DNA of 64,000 bases from Acinetobacter chinensis (GTDB lineage Bacteria > Pseudomonadota > Gammaproteobacteria > Pseudomonadales > Moraxellaceae). Under the pieces are notes generated by a model that was not told the origin of the DNA, searched no databases, and worked only from the letters and a program-made list of their open reading frames with translations. A program made the position numbers and the translations under genes. Shown here piece by piece: positions 8,716-15,463 of this stretch. The stretch spans positions 1,488,001 through 1,552,000 of the forward strand of contig NZ_CP032134.1 of NCBI RefSeq assembly GCF_002165375.2, written 5' to 3'. The first letter of the stretch is position 1, and each line of letters opens with the position of its first letter.

Positions 8716-9517
8716 CCAGGAGCAGATCACATCACTGGATCTGAAACTGGTCACCAAGCCACGCAGCCAGATGTTTGGTCGGCGACTCTATACATTCAGT
8801 TTTGATGAGCAACAGTACTGGCTCAAGGCACAGATCAGAAATACACATAAAGATGTGGAACAGGGTTTTCTGCGTGAAATGGATTTCTATCAGCAGATAG
8901 CAGTTGCTGGAGACTTTTCACTGCCTTTCAGCCAAATGGAGTGGGGCGATGCATTATTTCAGAGGTATCAGGAGCATTATTATCCTGGTGTTCTGATTTT
9001 ACCCCATGCTATTTCAACTTTTGACCCGCATCCTGAAAAGCTCAGTGCCAGTGAAATTCACTTCCATATTCTGAGTGTGCTTGAACTGTTGGATGGTTTG
9101 TATAAACGGGGCTATCTGCATGCGGATTTAAAAGCAGAACATTTTGTTCATTATGCTGGAAAAAATGCATTGATCGATTTTGAACAGATCATCCCTCAAT
9201 TTGAACAGCAATCCCTGAAACTGACGGCAACTCCCCGGTATATGGCACCCGAACTCTTTCATGGTGACGTTAAAAGTGCGCAGAGTGAAATTTATGCTTT
9301 AGGAATTATCCTGCTTGAATGGCTGACACAGCAAAGGCTAAGTGCAAAAACCTATCAGGAATGGGCTGTTTTGCACTGTCAGACACTCAAGGTTGAACTT
9401 CCTGTGCAATTTCAAGTTTATTCAGAGATTATTAAAAAAATGCTTTCAAAGAAAAAAGATCACAGATTTGTATGTTTTGAACAGATTAAATACAGCTTAA
9501 TGCTTGAAAACGTTTAA
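8687..9517 (+). CDS. Protein-kinase-fold protein, Kdo/WaaP-like catalytic loop
   Basis: 276 residues with the order of kinase motifs: beta-3 lysine YWLK (Lys47), a helix-C-type glutamate in REMDFYQQ, catalytic loop HADLKAEHF at residues 145-153 (Asp147), metal-binding position IDFEQ at Asp164, and TPRYMAPEL followed by SEIYALGIILLEWL, resembling the activation-segment APE and helix F of Ser/Thr kinases. The canonical catalytic-loop asparagine is replaced by His152, giving the D-x4-H spacing of Kdo/WaaP lipopolysaccharide kinases, and DFG reads DFE. It may be an active small-molecule or lipid kinase, or a pseudokinase. The ATG lies inside the patatin gene (29-base overlap), so the two are probably cotranslated and functionally linked. 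Confidence 0.75.
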   Translation: MSKPSIFQFSQEQITSLDLKLVTKPRSQMFGRRLYTFSFDEQQYWLKAQIRNTHKDVEQGFLREMDFYQQIAVAGDFSLPFSQMEWGDALFQRYQEHYYPGVLILPHAISTFDPHPEKLSASEIHFHILSVLELLDGLYKRGYLHADLKAEHFVHYAGKNALIDFEQIIPQFEQQSLKLTATPRYMAPELFHGDVKSAQSEIYALGIILLEWLTQQRLSAKTYQEWAVLHCQTLKVELPVQFQVYSEIIKKMLSKKKDHRFVCFEQIKYSLMLENV

Positions 9518-9584
9518 GAAAAATACAGAAAAGCGGGTTTTGTTTCTTATTTAAACAAACAAGTGGATTTTTAATAAAAAGGGC

Positions 9585-9611
9585 TTGTCATGATTAAGTG
9601 ATCTCTATAAT
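9585..9611 (+). promoter_or_regulatory. Sigma70-type promoter of the tRNA array
   Basis: TTGTCA at 9585-9590 and a consensus TATAAT at 9606-9611, spaced 15 bases (slightly short). The first tRNA begins 14 bases after the -10, which fits a short leader. Prediction by eye. Confidence 0.6.
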
Positions 9612-9624
9612 ATACACAGCCATC

Positions 9625-9709
9625 GGGGACGTGGCGAAATTGGTAGACGCACTGGATTTAGGTTCCAGCGCCGCGAGGTGTGAGAGTTCGAGTCTCTCCG
9701 TCCCCACCA
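9625..9709 (+). tRNA. tRNA-Leu (TAG), first copy
   Basis: An 85-nt class II tRNA. Acceptor GGGGACG pairs with CGTCCCC, followed by discriminator A and encoded CCA. The anticodon stem CTGGA/TCCAG encloses loop TTTAGGT, giving anticodon TAG (reads CUA). A long variable arm typical of leucine tRNA and the T-arm GTTCGAGTC are present. It is identical to the copy at 9853. Confidence 0.96.
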
Positions 9710-9715
9710 CTGATT

Positions 9716-9733
9716 CTTCAAATATATTTGAAG
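9716..9733 (+). other. Spacer hairpin between tRNA-Leu and tRNA-Trp
   Basis: A perfect 18-base palindrome with arms CTTCAAAT and ATTTGAAG around a central AT, 7 bases after the first tRNA. It is one of four spacer hairpins in this array and may be a processing signal. Confidence 0.5.
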
Positions 9734-9743
9734 ATAAGGTAAC

Positions 9744-9817
9744 AGAGGATTGGTGTAATGGTAGCATGACGGTCTCCAAAACCGTTCGTCAAGGTTCGAA
9801 TCCTTGATCCTCTGCCA
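9744..9817 (+). tRNA. tRNA-Trp (CCA)
   Basis: 74 nt. Acceptor AGAGGAT pairs with ATCCTCT; discriminator G and encoded CCA follow. The anticodon stem ACGGT/ACCGT encloses loop CTCCAAA, so the anticodon is CCA for tryptophan. A1-U72, G2-C71 and G73 agree with tryptophan identity elements. The T-stem is CAAGG/CCTTG and the D-stem includes two G.T pairs. Tryptophan tRNA is commonly found beside secE/nusG, so its location inside a leucine array is unexpected. Confidence 0.85.
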
Positions 9818-9829
9818 GTTTTAAAAAAT

Positions 9830-9843
9830 CTGACTCAGGTCAG
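9830..9843 (+). other. Spacer hairpin between tRNA-Trp and the second tRNA-Leu
   Basis: CTGAC at 9830-9834 pairs with GTCAG at 9839-9843 around a TCAG loop. Short but perfect. Part of the pattern of a hairpin in every spacer of the array. Confidence 0.4.
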
Positions 9844-9852
9844 TACCCTGAT

Positions 9853-9937
9853 GGGGACGTGGCGAAATTGGTAGACGCACTGGATTTAGGTTCCAGCGCC
9901 GCGAGGTGTGAGAGTTCGAGTCTCTCCGTCCCCACCA
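9853..9937 (+). tRNA. tRNA-Leu (TAG), second copy
   Basis: 85 nt, identical to the tRNA at 9625-9709: acceptor GGGGACG/CGTCCCC, anticodon loop TTTAGGT (TAG), encoded CCA. The Leu-Trp-Leu order suggests duplication of the leucine gene around the tryptophan gene. Confidence 0.96.
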
Positions 9938-9941
9938 TCAT

Positions 9942-9962
9942 AAGTAAGCGTGTAACTTACTT
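9942..9962 (+). other. Covarying spacer hairpin A in the tRNA array
   Basis: AAGTAAG at 9942-9948 pairs with CTTACTT at 9956-9962 around loop CGTGTAA. The equivalent spacer hairpin at 10097-10117 has two compensatory base-pair changes, which argues for a conserved RNA structure. A second palindrome, GTCTTTTAAGAC, follows immediately at 9963-9974. Confidence 0.6.
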
Positions 9963-10005
9963 GTCTTTTAAGACTTAAAAATTTATTTAGATTGTTACAC
10001 TGACC

Positions 10006-10091
10006 GGGGATGTGGCGGAATTGGTAGACGCACTGTGTTCAGGTCGCAGCGCCCACAAAGCGTAAGAGTTCGAGTCTCTTCATCCCCACCA
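10006..10091 (+). tRNA. tRNA-Leu (CAG), first copy
   Basis: 86 nt, class II. Acceptor GGGGATG pairs with CATCCCC, discriminator A, encoded CCA. The anticodon stem CTGTG/CGCAG encloses TTCAGGT, giving anticodon CAG, which reads the CUG codon. Identical to the copy at 10163. Confidence 0.96.
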
Positions 10092-10096
10092 TATTT

Positions 10097-10117
10097 AAGC
10101 AGGTGTGTAACCTGCTT
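10097..10117 (+). other. Covarying spacer hairpin B in the tRNA array
   Basis: AAGCAGG at 10097-10103 pairs with CCTGCTT at 10111-10117 around loop TGTGTAA. Compared with hairpin A, a T-A pair became C-G and an A-T pair became G-C, both keeping pairing. A second stem, GTTAGAG/CTTTAAC, follows at 10122-10140. Confidence 0.6.
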
Positions 10118-10162
10118 GATTGTTAGAGTTTAGCTTTAACAGTTGAATTATTACACATGACC

Positions 10163-10248
10163 GGGGATGTGGCGGAATTGGTAGACGCACTGTGTTCAGG
10201 TCGCAGCGCCCACAAAGCGTAAGAGTTCGAGTCTCTTCATCCCCACCA
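10163..10248 (+). tRNA. tRNA-Leu (CAG), second copy
   Basis: 86 nt and identical to the tRNA at 10006-10091, with anticodon CAG and encoded CCA. It is the last gene of the array and is followed at once by a strong terminator. Confidence 0.96.
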
Positions 10249-10254
10249 TATTTT

Positions 10255-10288
10255 ATAAAGCCAGGCTATGTCCTGGCTTTATCTTTTT
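10255..10288 (+). terminator. Rho-independent terminator of the tRNA array
   Basis: ATAAAGCCAGG at 10255-10265 pairs perfectly with CCTGGCTTTAT at 10272-10282 around a six-base loop, followed by CTTTTT. It begins 7 bases after the last tRNA. Confidence 0.9.
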
Positions 10289-10461
10289 ATATCTGAACGA
10301 TATTTCATTCCAATGACACCAACCTGAAATTACATCATTCTGAATAAAAGTCAGCCAGGTTGTTTTGAGCTCATACGGTTGCACATATTTGATCTTACAG
10401 GCATGCAGTGATCCTTACTGATGCCTGTCATGTGGGTGATACTGTGCATGGATTTTTATAC

Positions 10462-10665
10462 TTAAGCTTTCAGGTGATCTTCAAACTCTTCGCCTAACTG
10501 CATTGCCAGATGGTTGCCAGAAAGATCGCAGGTGACTAAGCCATATTCTTTTTTAAAGCTGAATGTAAAACCTTTATTATCGGCAAGTGTTTTGACTGAA
10601 TAGCCAATATTTTCCAGCCAGATACGGAAAGCAATTAAATTTTTAGCTTTTACGACTTTTTTCAC
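10462..10665 (-). CDS. Small conserved-looking hypothetical protein
   Basis: 67 residues starting from GTG, with AAGGAG seven bases upstream, which supports translation. The sequence has a basic N-terminal helix (KKVVKAKNLIAFRIWLENIGY), a central beta-like stretch FTFSFKKEYGLVTCDLSG and an acidic end. No membrane segment, signal or known motif is seen. It stands alone between the tRNA array and the glutamate-synthase-like gene. Not recognised; I assign no function. Confidence 0.6.
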   Translation of the reverse strand: MKKVVKAKNLIAFRIWLENIGYSVKTLADNKGFTFSFKKEYGLVTCDLSGNHLAMQLGEEFEDHLKA

Positions 10666-10857
10666 GGAAATACTCCTTAATCACGCTTAAATAATAAATA
10701 GGGATGGTGGAGATATTTTTAAAGGGCTGAATTGAGCTGATTTTGAGCAATGACGTTTTTTTATGTAAAAAAATAAAATAAAGGGTAAAGTATAATGAGA
10801 AATTTATTTTTATTATGATTAAAAACAGCTATTTATATTTTTTTGATGCTCATGTAA

Positions 10858-10882
10858 AAAAAGAGGCATGACGCCTCTTTTT
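10858..10882. terminator. Terminator downstream of the glutamate-synthase-like gene
   Basis: AAAAAGAGGC at 10858-10867 pairs with GCCTCTTTTT at 10873-10882 around ATGAC. It is flanked by A- and T-runs, so it works for the minus-strand gene ending at 10896. The region 10666-10857 upstream is AT-rich, with no gene seen. Confidence 0.85.
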
Positions 10883-10895
10883 ATGATGATCAGAC

Positions 10896-12566
10896 TTAAA
10901 AATATTCTACATTCGACATATTCCACATGCGGAAATAGAAGTTTTCGTCATCTTTGTTTTCACAGTTGAGCAGCTCTCCCGGTTTCAGCCAGAAATGAAG
11001 CTGAGCATAGTTCTTGATTTCACGGTCATTGACACGCTGAGCCAGATGGTGAGCTTTAATGTCTTCTGGGTGTTGTAAACCAGCCGCAGCGATCAGCTCA
11101 GAAAGGGCATGCAGGGTATTCCTGTGATAGTGATAAACCCGATCTGCTTTGGTTGGAACATGAAGCGCTTTCTGTCTTTCCTTGTCCTGTGTGGCTACTC
11201 CAACAGGGCACTGATTGGTATGGCAGCTCTGTGCCTGAATACAGCCGACGGCAAACATAAAGCCACGGGCTGAGTTGACCCAGTCTGCACCGATTGCCAT
11301 AGTACTTGCAATGTCAAAGGCACTGACCAGTTTGCCACTGGCACCTATACGAATTCTGCCTCTTAATCCTGCACCGACCAGGGTGTTGTGTACAAACAGT
11401 AATCCTTCACGCAGCGGTGTGCCGACGTGGTTGATCAGTTCAACCGGTGCAGCTCCTGTGCCACCTTCTGAACCATCGACCACTATAAAATCCGGAATGA
11501 TTTTGGTCTGAAGCATTGCTTTGACTATGCTCATAAACTGCCATGGCTGACCAATACAGAGTTTAAAGCCTACCGGTTTCCCACCGGATAAATCACGTAA
11601 CTGCTGGATAAAATGCATCATTTCCACAGGAGTGCTGAATGCAGAGTGCTGTGCAGGGGAAATGCAGTCCTGATCACGGCTCACACCTCTGATCTGTGAT
11701 ATTTCTTCAGAAATTTTATCTTTGGGTAATATACCGCCGTGTCCGGGTTTAGCTCCCTGGGACAGTTTTATTTCAATCATTTTAATCTGAGGTAATACTG
11801 CCTGTTGAGCAAACTTTTCAGGATCAAATTTTCCGTCTAAAGTCCGACAGCCAAAATAACCACTGCCCAGTTCCCAGACAATATCGCCACCATTTTCCAG
11901 GTGATAAGGGCTGATGCTTCCTTCACCGGTATCATGATAAAAATTGCCACTCTGTGCTCCTTTGTTCAGTGCGCGGATTGCATTTGCACTTAAACTTCCA
12001 AAACTCATTGCAGAAATATTGAAAATTGAGGCACTGTATGGCTGTCTGCATTGTTCATTTCCGATAGTGATACGGAATAATTCGGGATCAGCTGGTTTGC
12101 AGGGGGTGAGAGAGTGAGTGATAAAACGATAGTCTTCCTGATAGACATCAATAATTGAGCCAAAAGGTTTATCGGCATTTTCATTTTTTGCACGTTGATA
12201 AACCAGGCTGCGCTGCATTCTTGAAAATGGTAAAGCATCCTGGTCAGATTCAATAAAATACTGACGTATTTCTGGTCGGAAATCTTCGAAAATAAAGCGG
12301 AAATGACCCATGATCGGGTAGTTTTTTAATATGGAATGTTTGTTTTGAACAATGTCATATAACCCGACCAGGCTTAACAGTGTGCTGATTAACAACAGTG
12401 TGTTTAAAAGCGTATCTGAAATAAAATAATAGATATAATGCGGTGCATGATAAAAACGGAACCACGCAAGAGAGACCGCAATGATAATACATAAAAACCA
12501 GACAGAGTGACGTGAAAAGAAGGTATTTAAGAGTTTATGTCTGACTGATTGGGCTGGACCTGGCAT
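10896..12566 (-). CDS. FMN-binding glutamate synthase family protein, membrane-anchored
   Basis: 556 residues. Residues 20-75 carry two hydrophobic segments (WFLCIIIAVSLAWF and TLLNTLLLISTLLSLVGLY). The rest is a GltS-type FMN (beta/alpha)8 barrel: SAMSFGSLSANAIRALNKGA near 185-205, the GEGSISPYH stretch, KPGHGGILPKDKIS near 270, DGSEGGTGAAP near 365, and the cysteines CHTNQCPVGVAT, which in classic GOGAT help bind the 3Fe-4S cluster. It lacks the class-II amidotransferase domain of GltB, so it cannot itself release ammonia from glutamine. The reaction of these stand-alone proteins is unresolved. An AAGGAAA site precedes the ATG. Confidence 0.9.
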   Translation of the reverse strand: MPGPAQSVRHKLLNTFFSRHSVWFLCIIIAVSLAWFRFYHAPHYIYYFISDTLLNTLLLISTLLSLVGLYDIVQNKHSILKNYPIMGHFRFIFEDFRPEIRQYFIESDQDALPFSRMQRSLVYQRAKNENADKPFGSIIDVYQEDYRFITHSLTPCKPADPELFRITIGNEQCRQPYSASIFNISAMSFGSLSANAIRALNKGAQSGNFYHDTGEGSISPYHLENGGDIVWELGSGYFGCRTLDGKFDPEKFAQQAVLPQIKMIEIKLSQGAKPGHGGILPKDKISEEISQIRGVSRDQDCISPAQHSAFSTPVEMMHFIQQLRDLSGGKPVGFKLCIGQPWQFMSIVKAMLQTKIIPDFIVVDGSEGGTGAAPVELINHVGTPLREGLLFVHNTLVGAGLRGRIRIGASGKLVSAFDIASTMAIGADWVNSARGFMFAVGCIQAQSCHTNQCPVGVATQDKERQKALHVPTKADRVYHYHRNTLHALSELIAAAGLQHPEDIKAHHLAQRVNDREIKNYAQLHFWLKPGELLNCENKDDENFYFRMWNMSNVEYF

Positions 12567-12835
12567 TCTTAATATATTTCCTTGGAAGTACAGTTTTAAA
12601 TGTCTCAGGATTGGTCAGTCAGTACAAGTATAAAAGTGTGATTCGATATGGGTTTTAAAAGTAAACAGCACGGTATAATGATTAATCGGCTTGAATAATC
12701 TGTTTCAGTCATTAAATTTCATTGTAGATTTGAACAGAAAACAGGAAAAATCCTTAAATTCCTTATTTTTAGTGATAGTAATTCATCGACTGTAAATCTA
12801 TATTATTTCTTTAGTGTATTGAATGGGGAAAAACG

Positions 12836-13522
12836 GTGGCAGACAAAGATATTATTTTACCTGTTCCAGTACTGATACTTGAAGATGAGTCCATTATACA
12901 AAGTCGCCTGAAGTGTATTTTGCAGGAATTGGGATATCAGGATGATATGCTGATTTTTACAAGTACTTTAAAAGAGTCACTGAGTTTAATTGAAGATCAT
13001 CCAGTCTCTCTTGCACTGGTCGATCTTGGGCTACCTGATGGTAATGGCATTGAACTGATTGAAGCGTTACGCTGCAAAGATCCTTCGGCTGTGATTCTGG
13101 TGATTTCTGCATGGAGTACCCAGGAGAGCCTGTTTAAAGCAATACGGGCGGGTGCAACAGGTTATGTGCTTAAGGAGCGTGACGATGCAGAAGTGATGAT
13201 TGCCATACGCAGTATTTTACGTGGCGGTGCACCAATTGATCCATTTATTGCACGTGAAATTTTAAGCAGGCTGCCGGTTGAAGACACACAGAATCCTTCA
13301 GATAAAGAAACCGGCAGTGAAGAATACATTGAAGCGCTGACCAACAGAGAGAGGGAAATTCTGACACTGGTTGCTCAGGGTTTGAGTAACCGTGAAATTG
13401 CTGAAATGCTGTTTGTGTCCAGATATACCGTGGAAAGTCATATCAAACATATCTATCGAAAACTTTCTGTGACCAAGCGGACGAAAGCAGTAAGCACAGC
13501 CCGGTCTTTGGGTCTGATCTGA
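12836..13522 (+). CDS. LuxR/NarL-family response regulator
   Basis: 228 residues. The receiver domain occupies about 1-125 with the acidic pair in LEDES, phospho-acceptor Asp63 in VDLGLPDG, conserved SAWST and Lys in VLKERDD. A GerE/LuxR HTH lies at about 165-225 (LTNREREILTLVAQGLSNREIAEML). The start is GTG at 12836, preceded by GGGG. Its stop codon is directly followed by the ATG of the histidine kinase gene, so the pair is a two-component operon. Targets are unknown; the divergent FMN glutamate-synthase-like gene is a candidate because the 269-base gap is shared. Confidence 0.93.
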   Translation: MADKDIILPVPVLILEDESIIQSRLKCILQELGYQDDMLIFTSTLKESLSLIEDHPVSLALVDLGLPDGNGIELIEALRCKDPSAVILVISAWSTQESLFKAIRAGATGYVLKERDDAEVMIAIRSILRGGAPIDPFIAREILSRLPVEDTQNPSDKETGSEEYIEALTNREREILTLVAQGLSNREIAEMLFVSRYTVESHIKHIYRKLSVTKRTKAVSTARSLGLI

Positions 13523-15397
13523 ATGCGTTTTGTCTGTGCGTTTCTGTTTTATTTTTTTTCAGGGATTTACAGTTCTGTCTTTGCACAGCAGTTCCCTGTT
13601 AATGAACAGTGCCGTGTCAGTGTTCATGCAATGGACGCGGTCCGTACAGATTCAATACAGCATGTGCCTGCTTCAGGCTGGGAAAAAGTCAGCTTACCAG
13701 ACACATGGAGTGAGCGATGGCATAATTATAATGGTGCTGTGTGGTATCGGATTAAATGGGACTGGCATTGTGATCATGATGCACATCTGCAGGAGCCTGT
13801 TGTTTTTTCAGTAAAATCAATCAATTCGGCTGGAGCAGTATTTCTGAATGGTGATCTGCTGTGGTCAGATAAATATCTGAGTGGGTCTTTATCCAGAAGC
13901 TGGAATATGCCTCGTTACTGGATTTTACCGATTGCAGGACTGAATCAGGGGAAGAATGAGGTTCTGATATTTATAAAGGGCTACGCATTTCAGCGGCCCG
14001 GTCTTGGTGTGGTTGAATTTAATAACGTCCAGAAAAATTATGAAATCCATAAGGATCGGGTGTGGAACCAGCGGACGATGTTTCTGATCAGCATCATCAT
14101 GTCTGCAACACTTGGGGTCTTCTGTTTTGTGATATGGCTGTTCAGACGGGAAGATCATACATTTGCGCTGTTTGCACTGAGTTCATTTCTGTGGATTTTA
14201 TTTATTTCAAGTGTCCTGAGGACTGAAACACTGCCTTTGATGACAACGCTACAGGATGCACAGTTCACCATGATAGTGCTTGTCTGTTATATCTGTTCAT
14301 TTTGCCTGTATCTTATGCGTTTTATAGATAAAAAATTCCCCCGCATTGAAATAGGTATAGCTGTACTGACAGGTCTTAGTATTCTAGGGCTGCTTTTTAC
14401 AGATATGGATAATACAGCGAGTTTTCACAGTCTGATTTTTTTATGTTATTTAGTGCTGTTGTTGCTCTGCATTTTGTATGTTTTCTATATAACAATCAGA
14501 ACACGAAAACTGGAATACATACTGCTGTCGCTGGCGATGCTGGTGATTCTGATTATTGGTTGTGTGGATGTGGGAATTTTCACCCTGAATCATTTTAAAA
14601 ATTTACCACCATTGGTGCCATATACATCTTCGGTGATCACACTGTTTATTGTGGTGGTTTTATCCATGCGCCTGACCCGGAGTATTAAGCGTATTGAGTT
14701 GTTTAATCATGAACTGGAAGTGAAAATTGAACATGTGAGCGATGATTTAAAGTCGAGTCTGATGGAAAAACACGGGCTTGAGCTGAAAAATGTACGTTTA
14801 CAGGAAAGAATACATCTGTCTCATGATTTACATGATGTGCTCGGAGCATCCATTGTCCGCTCCATGATTATGGTTGACCAAAGTAAAGAAAATTTCTCAA
14901 ACCAGCATTTTCTGTCGATGCTGAAGTTACTTCGTGATGACTTAAGGCAGATTATAGACAGTGGCTCATCGGCAGGGGTTGCTGTTCCTGAAAATCCTTT
15001 ACTGTGGATCGCACCTGTACGTCACCGTTTCAGTCAGCTGATGGATGAAATGGATATAAATTCCAGCTGGTCATTGCCCTCTCAGTGGAAGATTCAGCCA
15101 ACAGCACTGCAGTGCCTTACCCTTATTCGGGTACTTGAGGAAAGCCTGACCAATATTGTGAAACACAGTTATGCAACAGAAGTTAAGGTGGTCATGGATA
15201 TACCTGATTCCACTCAGATTGTGTTGATTGTGGTGGACAATGGTGTTGGATTTGATGTGGACTGTGTACTGCAGCAGGGGATGAGTGTTGGAATGCGAAG
15301 CATGCAGCTCCGTCTGGAAAAGATAGGTGCTTCACTTCAGATGTCTTCGCAGGCAGGTCGGACAGTAATCTGCGCCATTATGCCAGTCAGACTGTGA
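13523..15397 (+). CDS. Sensor histidine kinase with jelly-roll sensor, 7TM region and HisKA_3 core
   Basis: 624 residues. A signal-like hydrophobic N-terminus is followed by a periplasmic domain (about 25-180) that reads like a galactose-binding jelly roll of beta-glycosidases (VSLPDTW, AVWYRIKW, GAVFLNGDLLW, GLNQGKNEVLIFIKG). About seven membrane helices lie between 185 and 395, resembling 7TMR-DISM receptors. A coiled linker leads to the HisKA_3 dimerisation helix with DLHDVLGAS (His437 the likely phospho-acceptor), then HATPase_c with ESLTNIVKHS, VVDNGVGF and GMRSMQLR. The ligand is unknown; a carbohydrate is suggested only by the sensor fold. It follows the response regulator with no gap. 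Confidence 0.9.
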   Translation: MRFVCAFLFYFFSGIYSSVFAQQFPVNEQCRVSVHAMDAVRTDSIQHVPASGWEKVSLPDTWSERWHNYNGAVWYRIKWDWHCDHDAHLQEPVVFSVKSINSAGAVFLNGDLLWSDKYLSGSLSRSWNMPRYWILPIAGLNQGKNEVLIFIKGYAFQRPGLGVVEFNNVQKNYEIHKDRVWNQRTMFLISIIMSATLGVFCFVIWLFRREDHTFALFALSSFLWILFISSVLRTETLPLMTTLQDAQFTMIVLVCYICSFCLYLMRFIDKKFPRIEIGIAVLTGLSILGLLFTDMDNTASFHSLIFLCYLVLLLLCILYVFYITIRTRKLEYILLSLAMLVILIIGCVDVGIFTLNHFKNLPPLVPYTSSVITLFIVVVLSMRLTRSIKRIELFNHELEVKIEHVSDDLKSSLMEKHGLELKNVRLQERIHLSHDLHDVLGASIVRSMIMVDQSKENFSNQHFLSMLKLLRDDLRQIIDSGSSAGVAVPENPLLWIAPVRHRFSQLMDEMDINSSWSLPSQWKIQPTALQCLTLIRVLEESLTNIVKHSYATEVKVVMDIPDSTQIVLIVVDNGVGFDVDCVLQQGMSVGMRSMQLRLEKIGASLQMSSQAGRTVICAIMPVRL

Positions 15398-15421
15398 AGA
15401 ACTGAAAAAATTACAGACAAT

Positions 15422-15450
15422 AAAAAAGAAGGCATACAGCCTTCTTTTTT
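15422..15450. terminator. Bidirectional terminator (histidine kinase/roxA)
   Basis: AAAAAAGAAGGC at 15422-15433 pairs perfectly with GCCTTCTTTTTT at 15439-15450 around ATACA. It separates two convergent genes. Confidence 0.92.
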
Positions 15451-15463
15451 ATAAGCATTTGGC

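Noticed and set aside
9598..9807. Open reading frames of about 60-70 residues on both strands over the tRNAs
   Set aside because: They run straight through tRNA-Leu and tRNA-Trp and are chance frames.
9744..9817. Reading this tRNA as tRNA-Gly (TCC)
   Set aside because: The five-pair anticodon stem ACGGT/ACCGT fixes the loop as CTCCAAA, so the anticodon is CCA; a one-base shift would break the stem.
9625..10248. Near-identical direct repeats spaced along about 600 bases, superficially array-like
   Set aside because: They are tRNA genes (two identical Leu-TAG, two identical Leu-CAG) with proper cloverleafs and CCA ends, not CRISPR repeats.
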